Shown here: positions 25,876 through 35,842 of the stretch, one piece after another
How positions within the stretch are numbered: position 1 is the first letter of the stretch
Layout: each line of letters opens with the position of its first letter
Source of the DNA: Neptunicella plasticusilytica
GTDB taxonomy: Bacteria > Pseudomonadota > Gammaproteobacteria > Enterobacterales > Alteromonadaceae
DNA: 64,000 bases
NCBI RefSeq assembly: GCF_047922965.1
Contig: NZ_CP150481.1
Location: 1,054,001 to 1,118,000 of the forward strand
Reading direction: 5' to 3'
Notes under the pieces: generated by a model
What the model was told of the DNA's origin: nothing
What the model saw: the letters and a program-made list of their open reading frames with translations, nothing else
The model's database searches: none
Translations under genes and position numbers: made by a program

Positions 25876-27342
25876 TCATTTTCTTAACAATCCTTTTAAT
25901 AAAGAAAAACTGCGTGGATAGATCAACCAAAGCAGCGCCAGGTAAGTGGTTACGCCCATCAATACGGCAGTGGCAAAGGTCAAAACGGGATTAAACAATT
26001 CAGTGCGCTGCAATATTTGCCAGCATTGATCCGCAGAAAACATCATCGCGGCACAACAACCGATAATTTTCAGTAAACCAAAACCAAGCCTGGAATACTG
26101 CAAACCGAACAGCCGTGACAATGAGTGGGTTTTAATAAAGAAATCTGTGCTCGCATGTATTGCCAGTGCTAATACCGCCGCCATGCCACCTAGATGAGGG
26201 CCAGCGAAGGTCAGAACAGTAAAAAACACGCACAGGTTGATAAACTCCTTGCCCAGACCTAATTTGGATTTGCCATGAGCGGACAAAACTTTGGAAATAT
26301 AAATCATGCAAAATTTGAGTCCGAAAATCAGACTCAGGCATTGAAAAATAAATATCGAGTCTTGCCATTTATCGCCAAATATCATCGGGATAAATGCCGG
26401 TGCCAGTGCGCTGCCGAGTAAAAATACCGGCATAAAAACAGCCGAAGTCGCCAATGTTATGCGGCTAAAGAATTCGGCCACATCATCTTCATTGTTGACC
26501 TTGGTGGCCAGTACCGGCAACGCGTAGCTGTTCAGACTATTGGTTGACGCAGTCAAAGGTAAGCGCACTAAACGATTAGCAAAACCGAAATAGCCCAGAA
26601 TCGTTGGGGTACAGACCAAGCCTAGAACAATGATCGTGCCGCGGGTCAGCATGCTCCAGAATGTCGCCTTAAGACCGATTGGGATGCCTTCACGCACAAT
26701 ACGCCGGAAGGCTTTTTTGCTGACCGGCGCTCTCAGATAACCGTGACTGACTTTGAGTAACATCATCAGCGAAAAAGTTTCGATAAATACCGCCTGACCG
26801 ACAAGGGCCCATTCCCCCCCGCCTTGCACCGCGATAAAAACGCCTGTGCAGGTGCCCATAAATCGGGCGACCAGAGTGCGGATGGAGAGTATTTTGAACT
26901 GGCGCCGTTTGCGGCACATGGCGATCATCGGGCGACAGAGCACCGACATGATCAGTTTGGTAAAACAGAAACTCATTAGCCAAATAAACTGATAGTCGGA
27001 TAAATAGGTAATCACTATTGCAACAGCGACAGTGATGGTACTGAGCGCTCCACCAATCCAGAAGGTTGAGCTGATATCGGTATGGCGTAAATTGGGTCGC
27101 CGCACCAGCGGGTCCTCAATGGTGCTGCCGTAGATAACCCCAAAAGATTCCACCACGGCGATACAGAAAATTCCAATACCAAATTGTTCCGGTGTTAAAA
27201 AGTAGGCGTAAGTCAGAAACGACAGGACAGAGAACAGCACATTTCCGTAATTTCCGGAAAATATCCAGATCAGGTTAATGACCTTTTGATTGGAGCGTTT
27301 CAATGGGGTTATTTGCTCAGTTTGTTCAGCACTATCACGCAT
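25876..27342 (-). CDS. Wzx-like polysaccharide flippase
   Basis: The 488-residue protein has 12 or more membrane helices and an N-terminal segment (SNQKVINLIWIFSGNYGNVLFSVLSF) typical of the MATE/MVF polysaccharide transport family. Expected to flip undecaprenyl-linked repeat units to the periplasmic face. Its ATG overlaps the stop of the Wzy-like gene by one base (TAATG), so polymerase and flippase genes are coupled. Confidence 0.88.
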   Translation of the reverse strand: MRDSAEQTEQITPLKRSNQKVINLIWIFSGNYGNVLFSVLSFLTYAYFLTPEQFGIGIFCIAVVESFGVIYGSTIEDPLVRRPNLRHTDISSTFWIGGALSTITVAVAIVITYLSDYQFIWLMSFCFTKLIMSVLCRPMIAMCRKRRQFKILSIRTLVARFMGTCTGVFIAVQGGGEWALVGQAVFIETFSLMMLLKVSHGYLRAPVSKKAFRRIVREGIPIGLKATFWSMLTRGTIIVLGLVCTPTILGYFGFANRLVRLPLTASTNSLNSYALPVLATKVNNEDDVAEFFSRITLATSAVFMPVFLLGSALAPAFIPMIFGDKWQDSIFIFQCLSLIFGLKFCMIYISKVLSAHGKSKLGLGKEFINLCVFFTVLTFAGPHLGGMAAVLALAIHASTDFFIKTHSLSRLFGLQYSRLGFGLLKIIGCCAAMMFSADQCWQILQRTELFNPVLTFATAVLMGVTTYLALLWLIYPRSFSLLKGLLRK

Positions 27343-28643
27343 TAGCGATCTCCCCGTAGCATAGTTTGTGGATGGGTAAAGCGAAATGCCGGTAGGGATC
27401 GTTTTTCAGGTACAGATACTGTGTGACAAGCCGCGAAAGAGATCAGGGCAAAAACAAACATGTCGTAACTGTTATGGTTGATGATGATAAAGGCGATGTA
27501 ATTTACGACGACTTGCAGCAGAATAATCGGGATCAGCACCGCATAAAAATCCCCTTTGGGATCAACGATATATTTGCGTGCCAGATCCAGCAATGTCTTG
27601 CCGAAGATCAGAAAAACCAGTGTCAAACACACCACGCCGCCGTTTAGCAACGCTTCGTAATAACCACTGTGGGCATTACCTATGTAGCCCCAGCTATCGA
27701 CAAATCCTTCTACCGCATCGCTGGCCCAGAACGCGCCAAAACCATAACCAAACCATTTCTCCTGTTCAACATAGGCGTCCATCAACTGCCAGATAATGAC
27801 CCGGTTGGTCAGGGTCGGATCGCGTCCCAACAGTTCGAGCAGAAACTCGTACAAATAACTGACTAGCACGCCACCGGCAATGAGCAGCAAGCAGACCATC
27901 AAGATCCGGTTCAGGTTACGTCTGGCCTTGTGAGTGCGGATAAAGCGTAATACGGTGATTAACCCGATGCCGCCGACTGTCATCACAATGGCGGTGGCAG
28001 ACTGGGATAGTAAAATGCACACGCTCAGCGCCATCAACGCCAGTTTATCCAGATGGCGCCGGTACAGTTTCAATCCAACCATAATCAGTATTGCGTAGGA
28101 ATAGAGTCGTGCACCGGTGTTTTTATCCGCCATAATGCCCAAAAAGGCATTTGAGCGGATGTCGCTCTGTGTAATCGACGCCGCTGCGGGATCAATCACA
28201 AAGTAAATCAGTCCCAATCCTGCAGCAATACTGATGGTTCGGGCAATCAGTTTGAACAGTGAAATTGGCTCGAAGAACTCGATCAGGCAGTAAGCCACTA
28301 TCAACAAGGTGCTGAAAGCAACGACACGGCGAAAACTGATGGCTGGTACATATGACCAATAAACCGAAGCCAGAAAATACAGCACTAATATGATCCAGAA
28401 GCCGTTGCGCTTCAGACCTTCCATCAGGCGGCGGGGAGACTGGCGAGATAGTAGCCACAATCCTGCGCCGAGTAACAGGACGCCGACAATCTGCTTGATA
28501 GCGCTGCCTTCAGCGTTAGTGGCAAAAGCATTACCATGCTTACCTGCCGTCACGACCTGGTTGATAAAATTAATAAATCCCAGGTAATAAAGCATGGCCA
28601 GCAGTAAGTACAGACGTTTGACTCGCTCCAGTGTTATCTGCAT
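27342..28643 (-). CDS. Wzy / O-antigen-ligase family membrane protein
   Basis: The 433-residue protein has about 10-12 membrane helices and a large periplasmic loop around residues 265-320 with WQLMDAYVEQEKWFGYGFG ... NAHSGYYEALLNGG. This G-x-G ... N-x-H pattern is the hallmark of the WaaL/Wzy superfamily. In this operon it is most likely the polymerase that joins repeat units in the periplasm. It overlaps the downstream flippase by one base and the upstream glycosyltransferase by ten. Confidence 0.87.
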   Translation of the reverse strand: MQITLERVKRLYLLLAMLYYLGFINFINQVVTAGKHGNAFATNAEGSAIKQIVGVLLLGAGLWLLSRQSPRRLMEGLKRNGFWIILVLYFLASVYWSYVPAISFRRVVAFSTLLIVAYCLIEFFEPISLFKLIARTISIAAGLGLIYFVIDPAAASITQSDIRSNAFLGIMADKNTGARLYSYAILIMVGLKLYRRHLDKLALMALSVCILLSQSATAIVMTVGGIGLITVLRFIRTHKARRNLNRILMVCLLLIAGGVLVSYLYEFLLELLGRDPTLTNRVIIWQLMDAYVEQEKWFGYGFGAFWASDAVEGFVDSWGYIGNAHSGYYEALLNGGVVCLTLVFLIFGKTLLDLARKYIVDPKGDFYAVLIPIILLQVVVNYIAFIIINHNSYDMFVFALISFAACHTVSVPEKRSLPAFRFTHPQTMLRGDR

Positions 28644-29842
28644 AACTCGCTTCCTTGTGGTAGGCGTGCAAACAGGTTTTTTCGATATGCTGCAGACGCC
28701 AATGTGGCCTGAAAACCTTGTACCGATTCTACGATGCCCTGCTTTAGTTGTTGCGAATAGCGATGGTTCAGCTTGTTGGACATGGCATGACTGAGAGCCG
28801 CGACATCCAGATAAGCGACTAGCGATCCTTCTGTGGGCTGTTCCCAGTTTATTTGACCAGTTGGTTGCTGTTCGGAGCCGGTTTCGGCCTTGATAAATAA
28901 CTTGGGATCATTGAGTAATATCTCGCGTGGACCATGCGGACAGTCAAACGCCACCACCGGCGTACCAACCGACATCGCCTCGACCAGTCCGTTGGGACTG
29001 CCTTCAAAACGGGAAGATAAAACAAACAAATCGGCCTGTTTAATTTCAGCCAGCGGATTATCTGTGTAGCCCGGTAAATCTACCCTTGCTGACAAGCCTA
29101 ACTCGATAATCTGCTGTTCCAGCTGGCTACGCAGCTCGCCTTCGCCAAAAATGATCAGACGGGTATCGGCTTGATCGGGTAGGGCAGCGAAAGCCCGCAG
29201 CAATAAATCAAAACCTTTCTGATGACACAGCCTGCCGACCGCCACCACTACTTTGCCGCTTTTTTGTTGTAGCCAGGGATGCCGAGGTGACTGATTCGAC
29301 GCCTGAATAGTCTCTTCGGTGATCACCGGATTGGGTGCAGTGGTCACATCTTTGTCACGCACCGCACTGCAGGCGATCAAGTCATCGGCCACACCGCGGG
29401 AAACGGCAATTACCGGATTCGGCAGGCACCGATAGATCCAGGGGGCCAGAAAATAGGCAAAACGCATTACCAGGGTGGTATTCAGAGTACGATCTTGCGA
29501 AAAAGTGTTGCGTTCGCTAACGGTGAGTTTTTTGGTCATGCCCAGCGTCCAGCAGGTCAGCGCAACAATCACATTTACATGGGTGAGCGCCGCTAAAATA
29601 GCGTCGGGCCGACTGTGTGACAGGTGTCTGCGTAAAGGCAAAAATGCCTGTAAGGTACGGGCACATCCCAATTCAACAAGTGTGACATCGGGATTAACAA
29701 AGGCTTTGTTACTGCCTCCTTGACCCAGCAGCACGATTTCCACCTGGTCGCCGCCACGAGCGAGCTGGTTGGCCAGGCGCACCATCATTTTCTCTGCGCC
29801 GCCGCCGCGTAAATCGTGAATAATAATCGTGATGTTGGCCAT
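28634..29842 (-). CDS. Glycosyltransferase family 4
   Basis: The 402-residue GT-B protein starts ITIIIHDLRGGGAEKMMVRLAN, the classic GGAE acceptor-side loop. It carries KVVVAVGRLCHQKGFDLLLRAFA and SSRFEGSPNGLVEAMSVGTPVVAFD, with the E-x7-E pair of retaining GT4 enzymes. Its 3' end overlaps the Wzy-like gene by ten bases. It resembles the next gene upstream in organisation (both have the FEG/HEGMP-type C-terminal block), so one may have arisen by duplication. Confidence 0.92.
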   Translation of the reverse strand: MANITIIIHDLRGGGAEKMMVRLANQLARGGDQVEIVLLGQGGSNKAFVNPDVTLVELGCARTLQAFLPLRRHLSHSRPDAILAALTHVNVIVALTCWTLGMTKKLTVSERNTFSQDRTLNTTLVMRFAYFLAPWIYRCLPNPVIAVSRGVADDLIACSAVRDKDVTTAPNPVITEETIQASNQSPRHPWLQQKSGKVVVAVGRLCHQKGFDLLLRAFAALPDQADTRLIIFGEGELRSQLEQQIIELGLSARVDLPGYTDNPLAEIKQADLFVLSSRFEGSPNGLVEAMSVGTPVVAFDCPHGPREILLNDPKLFIKAETGSEQQPTGQINWEQPTEGSLVAYLDVAALSHAMSNKLNHRYSQQLKQGIVESVQGFQATLASAAYRKNLFARLPQGSELCR

Positions 29843-29844
29843 AA

Positions 29845-30930
29845 CTAGAACTGACTCATATAGGCCAGCGCCACATTCTGGTACTGGAAATCTTTAACGC
29901 TGTGCGAAATGGATTTGCCGCAAATAGACTGATAATTCACAATCGCATCCGCCATTGCATCAATATCCATATAAGGTACCAATAGACCATTTTCACCATG
30001 CTGGATCAGCTCGGCCGGGCCGGTTGGACAATCAAACGCGATCACCGGCGTATCCAGATACATCGCTTCAATCAAGGCAGTTGGCATGCCCTCATGTCGG
30101 GATGACAGAATAAACGCCACAGCACCGTTAATGATGTAATAAGGATTGTCGGTAAACCCGTTGAACAATACCGAATCGGCGACGCCTAGCTGTTCGGCCA
30201 GTGCCTGCAATCTGGCGAGATCGTCTCCCACACCGACAATCACCAATCCGGGTAAATCCGGTTGCTTACGTAAAGCTTGTGCATAGGCGCGGATCAATAA
30301 GTCAAAGCCCTTCTGTTCTACCAGGCGACCAACTGCGCAAAAATAACGGGTTAACTGAAAATTGTCGGTATTTTGATTAGCCAGTTGCAATACCTTGTCG
30401 CTGACGACCGCATTAGGAATGAATCGTACGTCTTTTTTACCAATGCGAATGACACTGTTCAGCTCACCTTGTAAATGACGTGATACGGTGACAATCGACT
30501 GGTTGCTGAGACTGTACAAATTGTACAATGCCTTGATCATCCAGGCTGGCAACTTCTGATCACTGACATCAAAGGCACAATGACGGGTGTAGATAACCTT
30601 TAACTGCGGGAATTTCAGTGAGCAGCATAACGCCAGCATATTGGCCGTTTCTGTTGCTGCAATTAGCACATTGACTTTATTGTGTTTAATGTGACTGAAC
30701 AAATGCCTTAGCCGGGTCATAAAGTCTGAGCCTGGCCGAGGGCAGATGGCGTCAAATTCGGCACACAGCTTTTTGTATCCGGCATATTTATCACCCGATA
30801 CATTGCAGACATAAAAAGATGAATAGACACCCTGCTCCGATAATGCTGTCGCCAGATTTTTATGCACCCGTTCGACACCGCCCGACAGGGAAAACCATTT
30901 ATGCAAAAACAGTACTTTGTATTGTTCCAT
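29845..30930 (-). CDS. Glycosyltransferase family 4
   Basis: The 361-residue GT-B enzyme has the N-terminal FLHKWFSLSGGVERVHKNLA and the C-terminal AVGRLVEQKGFDLLIRAYA and SSRHEGMPTALIEAMYLD blocks, including the E-x7-E pair. It ends two bases before the next gene starts, so the two are tightly coupled. Predicted cytoplasmic, building the lipid-linked repeat unit. Sugar specificity not readable. Confidence 0.92.
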   Translation of the reverse strand: MEQYKVLFLHKWFSLSGGVERVHKNLATALSEQGVYSSFYVCNVSGDKYAGYKKLCAEFDAICPRPGSDFMTRLRHLFSHIKHNKVNVLIAATETANMLALCCSLKFPQLKVIYTRHCAFDVSDQKLPAWMIKALYNLYSLSNQSIVTVSRHLQGELNSVIRIGKKDVRFIPNAVVSDKVLQLANQNTDNFQLTRYFCAVGRLVEQKGFDLLIRAYAQALRKQPDLPGLVIVGVGDDLARLQALAEQLGVADSVLFNGFTDNPYYIINGAVAFILSSRHEGMPTALIEAMYLDTPVIAFDCPTGPAELIQHGENGLLVPYMDIDAMADAIVNYQSICGKSISHSVKDFQYQNVALAYMSQF

Positions 30931-30951
30931 TTGATTTGCTCCAATATGTTC

Positions 30952-31740
30952 TTAACGTGGCTGGTGACGGTAACGGTGTTTTACCACGCAGAATATGGCG
31001 TGGGGATTGGTGGTGACATAGCGCCATAGCAATTTTCTGGGTTCAGTAATAGCCCGATGCAGCCACTCCAGTCCCAAGTTTTGCAATAGCAGCGGCGCGC
31101 GCTTGTAATCACCGGTGACAAAGTTGAAACAGCCTCCACAGGTAATAATGACCGGCACTTTTAAATGCGGTTTTTGTCGCAACGCAAATAGTTGTTCCTT
31201 GGGCTTGCCTAGCCCCACCCACAGCACATCCGGGCGGGTTTCATTGATTTGTTTGACCAGCTCTGCTTCTTCCTGCTCGGAAAAGTAACCATGATGCGCT
31301 CCGGCAACGGCAAAATTTGTGTATTGACGCTGTAAAATTGCGGCGCACTTATCGACGGTCTGTTGCTTGCCACCCAACAAATAGTGACGCAACGGGGTTC
31401 TGCTCATTTGCGGAATGTCATGGATCATATCCGTGGTGGCACTGCGCTCGGGAATGGGATGTTGGCTGAAATACTTGGAAAATGTCACCACACTTTGTCC
31501 ATCAGCGTGCAGAATATCTGCCTGATTTAACAGCTCGCCCATCTCTTTATTGCTGTTGGCGATAGAGATGCTATGACCGTTGGTTGAGAAAATAAGCATG
31601 GGGTGAACTTGCTTATTGTGAACTTTGTCGAAGCGGACACGCGAGGACTTTTCTGTAATCAGCCGCACTAGCTGTTCTCGTGTCACGCACGCGGTACGCA
31701 ACCCGCCAACCCGGGTGAAGACAACCTCTTCTATTTTCAT
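30952..31740 (-). CDS. WecG/TagA/CpsF-family glycosyltransferase
   Basis: The 262-residue protein has the GT26 signature blocks: IFSTNGHSISIAN, ILHADGQSVV, VLWVGLGKPKEQ and YKRAPLLLQNLGLEWLHR followed by EPRKLLWRY. Enzymes of this family add a second sugar (ManNAcA in WecG) to an undecaprenyl-diphosphate-linked primer. It is the first gene of the assembly operon, which fits a role just after the initiating transferase at 38430-39854. Confidence 0.92.
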   Translation of the reverse strand: MKIEEVVFTRVGGLRTACVTREQLVRLITEKSSRVRFDKVHNKQVHPMLIFSTNGHSISIANSNKEMGELLNQADILHADGQSVVTFSKYFSQHPIPERSATTDMIHDIPQMSRTPLRHYLLGGKQQTVDKCAAILQRQYTNFAVAGAHHGYFSEQEEAELVKQINETRPDVLWVGLGKPKEQLFALRQKPHLKVPVIITCGGCFNFVTGDYKRAPLLLQNLGLEWLHRAITEPRKLLWRYVTTNPHAIFCVVKHRYRHQPR

Positions 31741-32225
31741 CGTGTTCCCCCTGCTCCTTTGTGGTTATAGCTTGATCCAGATTTGAGAGTGTTGCTCTGT
31801 GCTGTGTGGAATTTTTTAACAGCACGCAGTCAGGACAACGCAACTTCTATGCCGCTCTGTCACAGGGAGGGAATAATTGAATCAGCCAACGCGTGGATGC
31901 TGCTGTTTTTTTATTTGGAAAAAGGCTACGAAAGCCAATAAATACATGGTTCTCACCGATATTTGGAATAACTAATTTAAAACAGTAATGGCTTGTAAAG
32001 ACAAAGGGTTAACGGTATTACTGGACAGAGTTAGGCTAAGCGTTAGAAGGGTAAACTGTCTGTTTATCGCAACAACGATTTTCTGCTCTGTTGAAGGATG
32101 ATTTCTGTGCCGGACAAACACAGTAGAAAATGACCTATTACACCAACACGCTTGGGGTGGGGACGCACCTGGTGGCAAACAGGCACCAGTGTAATCGAAT
32201 AGCAACAGTGATAAATGGAGGGGTT
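31741..32225. other. Intergenic region splitting the polysaccharide operon
   Basis: About 485 bases between the divergent WecG-type gene and the small membrane protein gene. It should hold promoters for the assembly operon and for the plus-strand gene. I saw an imperfect dyad CTGGTG...CACCAG near 32169-32190 and no convincing gene. Confidence 0.45.
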
Positions 32226-32639
32226 GTGAGGAAGGTGCTTAAAACCGCAATACAGGATGACCCGCAGATTAGCAACTTGTTAGAGCGGATGCCTGACGAC
32301 GTGAGCCAGTCCTTTAGCGAAAAACAGTTAACTTGTCTGAAAGTTGCATTGGCGTCTCGTCAATGGGGACAGCATAAAATTGATTTAAGAGGCACGTTCA
32401 AATGGTTCCACTATCGCTATTATTTTGTTGTTCTGGCCGGTAAAAACCGTCGTGAATTAAGCGCACGCGAGCAGGAATTATCGCAATGGATTAAGGCCCT
32501 TATTGTCGGCGGATTTATTCTGTTCAGTTGGGCGTTGGGTTTATTAAGTTTGTATCTGCTCAAATCAGCGTTAGGGATTAATCTGTTCGGTGATTTTTCT
32601 TTGGGTATCTGGGACTGGTTTAAAGCTTTGTTTGCGTGA
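32226..32639 (+). CDS. Small C-terminal-membrane protein of unknown function
   Basis: I do not recognise a named family. From a GTG start at 32226 (GGAGGGG just before it; GTG at 32235 is an alternative, and an in-frame ATG at 32130 lacks an RBS) the product is 137 residues. It has an N-terminal charged helix region (LLERMPDDVSQSFSEKQL), a central block DLRGTFKWFHYRYYFVVLAGKNRRELSAREQ, and one or two membrane helices near the C-terminus. The only plus-strand gene inside the minus-strand polysaccharide block, sitting between its export and assembly halves. Its position suggests a locus-specific regulator or assembly helper. Confidence 0.65.
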   Translation: MRKVLKTAIQDDPQISNLLERMPDDVSQSFSEKQLTCLKVALASRQWGQHKIDLRGTFKWFHYRYYFVVLAGKNRRELSAREQELSQWIKALIVGGFILFSWALGLLSLYLLKSALGINLFGDFSLGIWDWFKALFA

Positions 32640-32661
32640 ACAAAAGCGGCAATTTCCATTT

Positions 32662-33465
32662 TTAGCGGCCGTTAAATCGTTGTTCTACAGTGTCGACAGT
32701 GTCTTTTGAGGCTGTTCGCTGATGAATATCCGCGACTTTTTCAGGAAAAAGACAGGATGATATTGACCAGGGGGTGGTTTTAAACAGGCGCTCCGCTGTT
32801 TGTTCATCTGTTATTTCACAGACTTGATGGTAGGCATCGCGCATATCGGGTGGACGCCGATCCAGACTGTGGGCATCAGAAGCAACAATAGTGATTAGAC
32901 CATCTTCTAAAAGCTGTCGGGCAATCTGTTTGGACGGTGGATTAAAGTGACCACTAAATACACCGGCGGTAACCTGCAATAGGCAGCCCATTTTGACCAG
33001 CCTGACAGCCTGATTGTAATCACGCCAGACATCCCGGTTACGTTCGGGATGGGCAATAAGTGGCTGTACGCCTTCTCTGCGTAACCATTCAATCAGTTCA
33101 CGAGTACCTGGTGGAATATGGCTATGGGGTAACTCCAGCAACAGAACCGGTTGATTTTGCCAACAGCCCAGATAGGGCAGGGTGCCATTGACTTTCATTA
33201 GCATGATTTCAGGGCAAATTCTGACTTCCGCGGCACAGGCAATTTGCAGAGGGCAATTGTGCTCACGTAAATGTCGTTCAAAAATCTCGCGAGCACGAGC
33301 TATGCCGATCATATTGTTGTTATAACGCCCATGATGAATATGGGGCGTACAAACACTATGAGTGATGCCGCTGGCGACAGCATGACGTGCCATGGCCAGC
33401 GAGCTGGCCATATCCGCCGGTCCATCGTCCAGCCCGGGAAGCAGGTGGCAATGAAGATCAATCAA
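32662..33465 (-). CDS. CpsB/YwqE-type tyrosine-protein phosphatase (PHP fold)
   Basis: Metal-dependent phosphatase of 267 residues expected to dephosphorylate the tyrosine kinase encoded just upstream. The N-terminus MIDLHCHLLPGLDDGP carries the PHP metal-binding HxH, with further ligands in VCTPHIHHG, LIAHPERN and IVASDAHS. This PHP type, best known from Gram-positive capsule loci, replaces the low-molecular-weight Wzb phosphatase of E. coli. Its ATG overlaps the kinase stop as ATGA. Confidence 0.92.
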   Translation of the reverse strand: MIDLHCHLLPGLDDGPADMASSLAMARHAVASGITHSVCTPHIHHGRYNNNMIGIARAREIFERHLREHNCPLQIACAAEVRICPEIMLMKVNGTLPYLGCWQNQPVLLLELPHSHIPPGTRELIEWLRREGVQPLIAHPERNRDVWRDYNQAVRLVKMGCLLQVTAGVFSGHFNPPSKQIARQLLEDGLITIVASDAHSLDRRPPDMRDAYHQVCEITDEQTAERLFKTTPWSISSCLFPEKVADIHQRTASKDTVDTVEQRFNGR

Positions 33466-35825
33466 CTGACTTTCGCTTTTGGATTTAACACCGGCTCTTG
33501 TTTACCTGCCGGAGGTTCGGGGGGACACTGATAACCGTATTGATCATAAAAACCCGAAAAAGCACCGGTCTTATTGGCTTTTTTAAGGTCAACCTGGTTT
33601 AGTACGATGCCGTCAATCCGGTGACCAAGTTGCAGGAACCGGCTCAGACCTGTGCGGATTACACTATCACTGGTGCTGTCAGATTTGACGACGTATACCA
33701 GTGAATCACAGACTTTGGATACCACCATCGCATCACTTACCGCCTGGGTAGGAGCCGTATCCAGAATAATATGATCATATTCCTTGCTCAGTACGCCGAT
33801 TAGGCTCTTAAAACGCAAAGATGCGAGCATTTCTTGAGGATTAGGTGGCAAGGACCCTGCCATCAGCAGATCAACACCGGAATATTCGTCGGTCACAATA
33901 CACTCATCTTCACTATGAGTACCTGAGATAATATTGGCCAGACCGGGTTGGAACCCGGGTAATCCAAATAGCCGCGATAATACCGGACGGCGCAGATCCG
34001 CTTCGATCAGCAAGACTTTACCCAGTTGTCCCATGGCGAAGGCGAGGTTGGTGGCCACGGTCGTTTTACCTTCTTTGGGGACGCTGGAGGAAACCAGAAT
34101 AACCTTGTTCGGTTTGTCGATATTTAGCAACAGGATGCTGGTTCGCAGCGTTCGGATTGCTTCGCTGAATAAATGATGTTTATTGTCAAAGAAATGCCTG
34201 AGCGGCAGATCTTTGTTGCGTCTGTGTTTTTGCCAGGGGATGAGTCCCAGCATTCGTTGCCCTAATGTGCGTTCCACATCATCAATGGAACGGATACCGC
34301 GATTAAAGGCTTCAAAGATTAATGCCATAAATATCCCGAAACCGACACTGGCTACCGCTACCGCCGCCACTATCAGCGATTTTTGTGGCTTGGTTGCGTT
34401 GGCAGGCACGGGAGCCGGATCCAGTACCCGGGCATTGGGAGTTTCAAATCCGCCTAACTCATTGGTTTCTTTCAGTCGGGTAAAGAACGAGTTATACAAT
34501 TGCTGATTAATATCCACTTCCCGTTGCAGTGAACGGCGCTGCGTTTCCAGCGTGGATAAGCGACGATAGCGTACTTTGGCTTCTTCCACTTCTTTTTGCA
34601 GTTCTGTCACTTTATGTTGTGCCGACAGATAAGAAGTTCGATAGTCGGAGCCGATGCCATCGATCAGGGTTTCGATCTGGGCGTTCCGCGCCTGTTTTAT
34701 TGAGGCAATCTCTGCTGTTACGGCGATCATTTTCGGGTGTTTGGGTCCATACACCTTGCTGAGCTCGGAATATTTACTTTCCGCCTTGATTACTTCCCGG
34801 TTAACATTCTGTATCGATGGATGGTTTAAAATTATTGGCAACCGGGCCAGGGCATTGACGTTACCATCCTTAACTTGAATTTGTTCGTAAATAGCGCGTT
34901 GCTGTTTTAAAGCGTTTTGGGCCGACAGTAATTGCTCACTTAATCCCTGAAGTTCATCGGCTGCCAAGCCGACTACGCCGTCAATGTTGACTAACTTTTC
35001 GCGCTCATAAAAATCGGACAGGCGTTTTTCCGAGTCCGTCAGTTTTTGGCGTAAGCCATCCAGACTTTCATTTAACCAGGTGGTGGCTTTACTGGTCATA
35101 TTGAATTTGGCTTCCAGATAACTTTCGATATATACCTCGGCGACAGTATTGGCTATTTTGGCCGCAAGCTGGGGCGATTCACTTTCATAACTGATATTGA
35201 CCACCTGGGTGCTTTTAATCGGAACAATAGTCAAGCCCGAGGAAAAACTTCGAATGACCCGCTCTTTTTTGGCCTCAGCCTTGTCTTCAGGTGGTTCATC
35301 AGCAGAGGCGGAATCTTCATTCTCATTGCCTGACGCTAACCAGGGAACCTGTTCGCGTAGTGCATTGGTGAATTGCACCTTGAGATCCTTGAGCCATCCT
35401 AAGGTACGAGGCTGCTGAGATGGATCAAACAACGGATTGTTGACCAGATCGAGTTTCTCGACCACCCGCTGTGCCACTTTACGGGACTTGAGTATTTCGA
35501 ACTGGGTCTGGAAATACTCCTTGCGGCTCGAATCCAGTCCGTAGACTTCCTGAATAGACAATACCTTGGCCTGTTCAGACTCGATAAGTAAAGACGCAGT
35601 AGCGGTATATCTGGGAGGAAGGGTCATCACATATAAACCCGTTAATAACGTGGCAATGATGGCAAAGCCGATAATACGCCACTGAAAGGAACGGATAACA
35701 TGCCAGTAGTGGGTAAAATCCAGTTGATCCTGTTCTTGTTGCGGAGTCGGTTCCTTATTGACACGACGCTCGCCGGAAAAAATACTGGCGTTTAATTGTT
35801 CTACGCTGCTATTGGACGATTTCAT
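33462..35825 (-). CDS. Wzc-like polysaccharide co-polymerase and tyrosine autokinase
   Basis: The 787-residue inner-membrane protein controls polymer length and export. It has an N-terminal Wzz domain with a first membrane helix near 50-70, long periplasmic coiled coils (about 230-440), a second membrane helix near 490-510 and a cytoplasmic BY-kinase domain. The kinase has Walker A SSSVPKEGKTTVA (about 575-588), Walker A' VLLIEADLRRP and Walker B HIILDTAP. The C-terminal tyrosine cluster is short (FYDQYGYQ). It sits between the Wza-like exporter and its phosphatase. Confidence 0.93.
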   Translation of the reverse strand: MKSSNSSVEQLNASIFSGERRVNKEPTPQQEQDQLDFTHYWHVIRSFQWRIIGFAIIATLLTGLYVMTLPPRYTATASLLIESEQAKVLSIQEVYGLDSSRKEYFQTQFEILKSRKVAQRVVEKLDLVNNPLFDPSQQPRTLGWLKDLKVQFTNALREQVPWLASGNENEDSASADEPPEDKAEAKKERVIRSFSSGLTIVPIKSTQVVNISYESESPQLAAKIANTVAEVYIESYLEAKFNMTSKATTWLNESLDGLRQKLTDSEKRLSDFYEREKLVNIDGVVGLAADELQGLSEQLLSAQNALKQQRAIYEQIQVKDGNVNALARLPIILNHPSIQNVNREVIKAESKYSELSKVYGPKHPKMIAVTAEIASIKQARNAQIETLIDGIGSDYRTSYLSAQHKVTELQKEVEEAKVRYRRLSTLETQRRSLQREVDINQQLYNSFFTRLKETNELGGFETPNARVLDPAPVPANATKPQKSLIVAAVAVASVGFGIFMALIFEAFNRGIRSIDDVERTLGQRMLGLIPWQKHRRNKDLPLRHFFDNKHHLFSEAIRTLRTSILLLNIDKPNKVILVSSSVPKEGKTTVATNLAFAMGQLGKVLLIEADLRRPVLSRLFGLPGFQPGLANIISGTHSEDECIVTDEYSGVDLLMAGSLPPNPQEMLASLRFKSLIGVLSKEYDHIILDTAPTQAVSDAMVVSKVCDSLVYVVKSDSTSDSVIRTGLSRFLQLGHRIDGIVLNQVDLKKANKTGAFSGFYDQYGYQCPPEPPAGKQEPVLNPKAKVS

Positions 35826-35842
35826 AGTCAGTTATTCCATCC

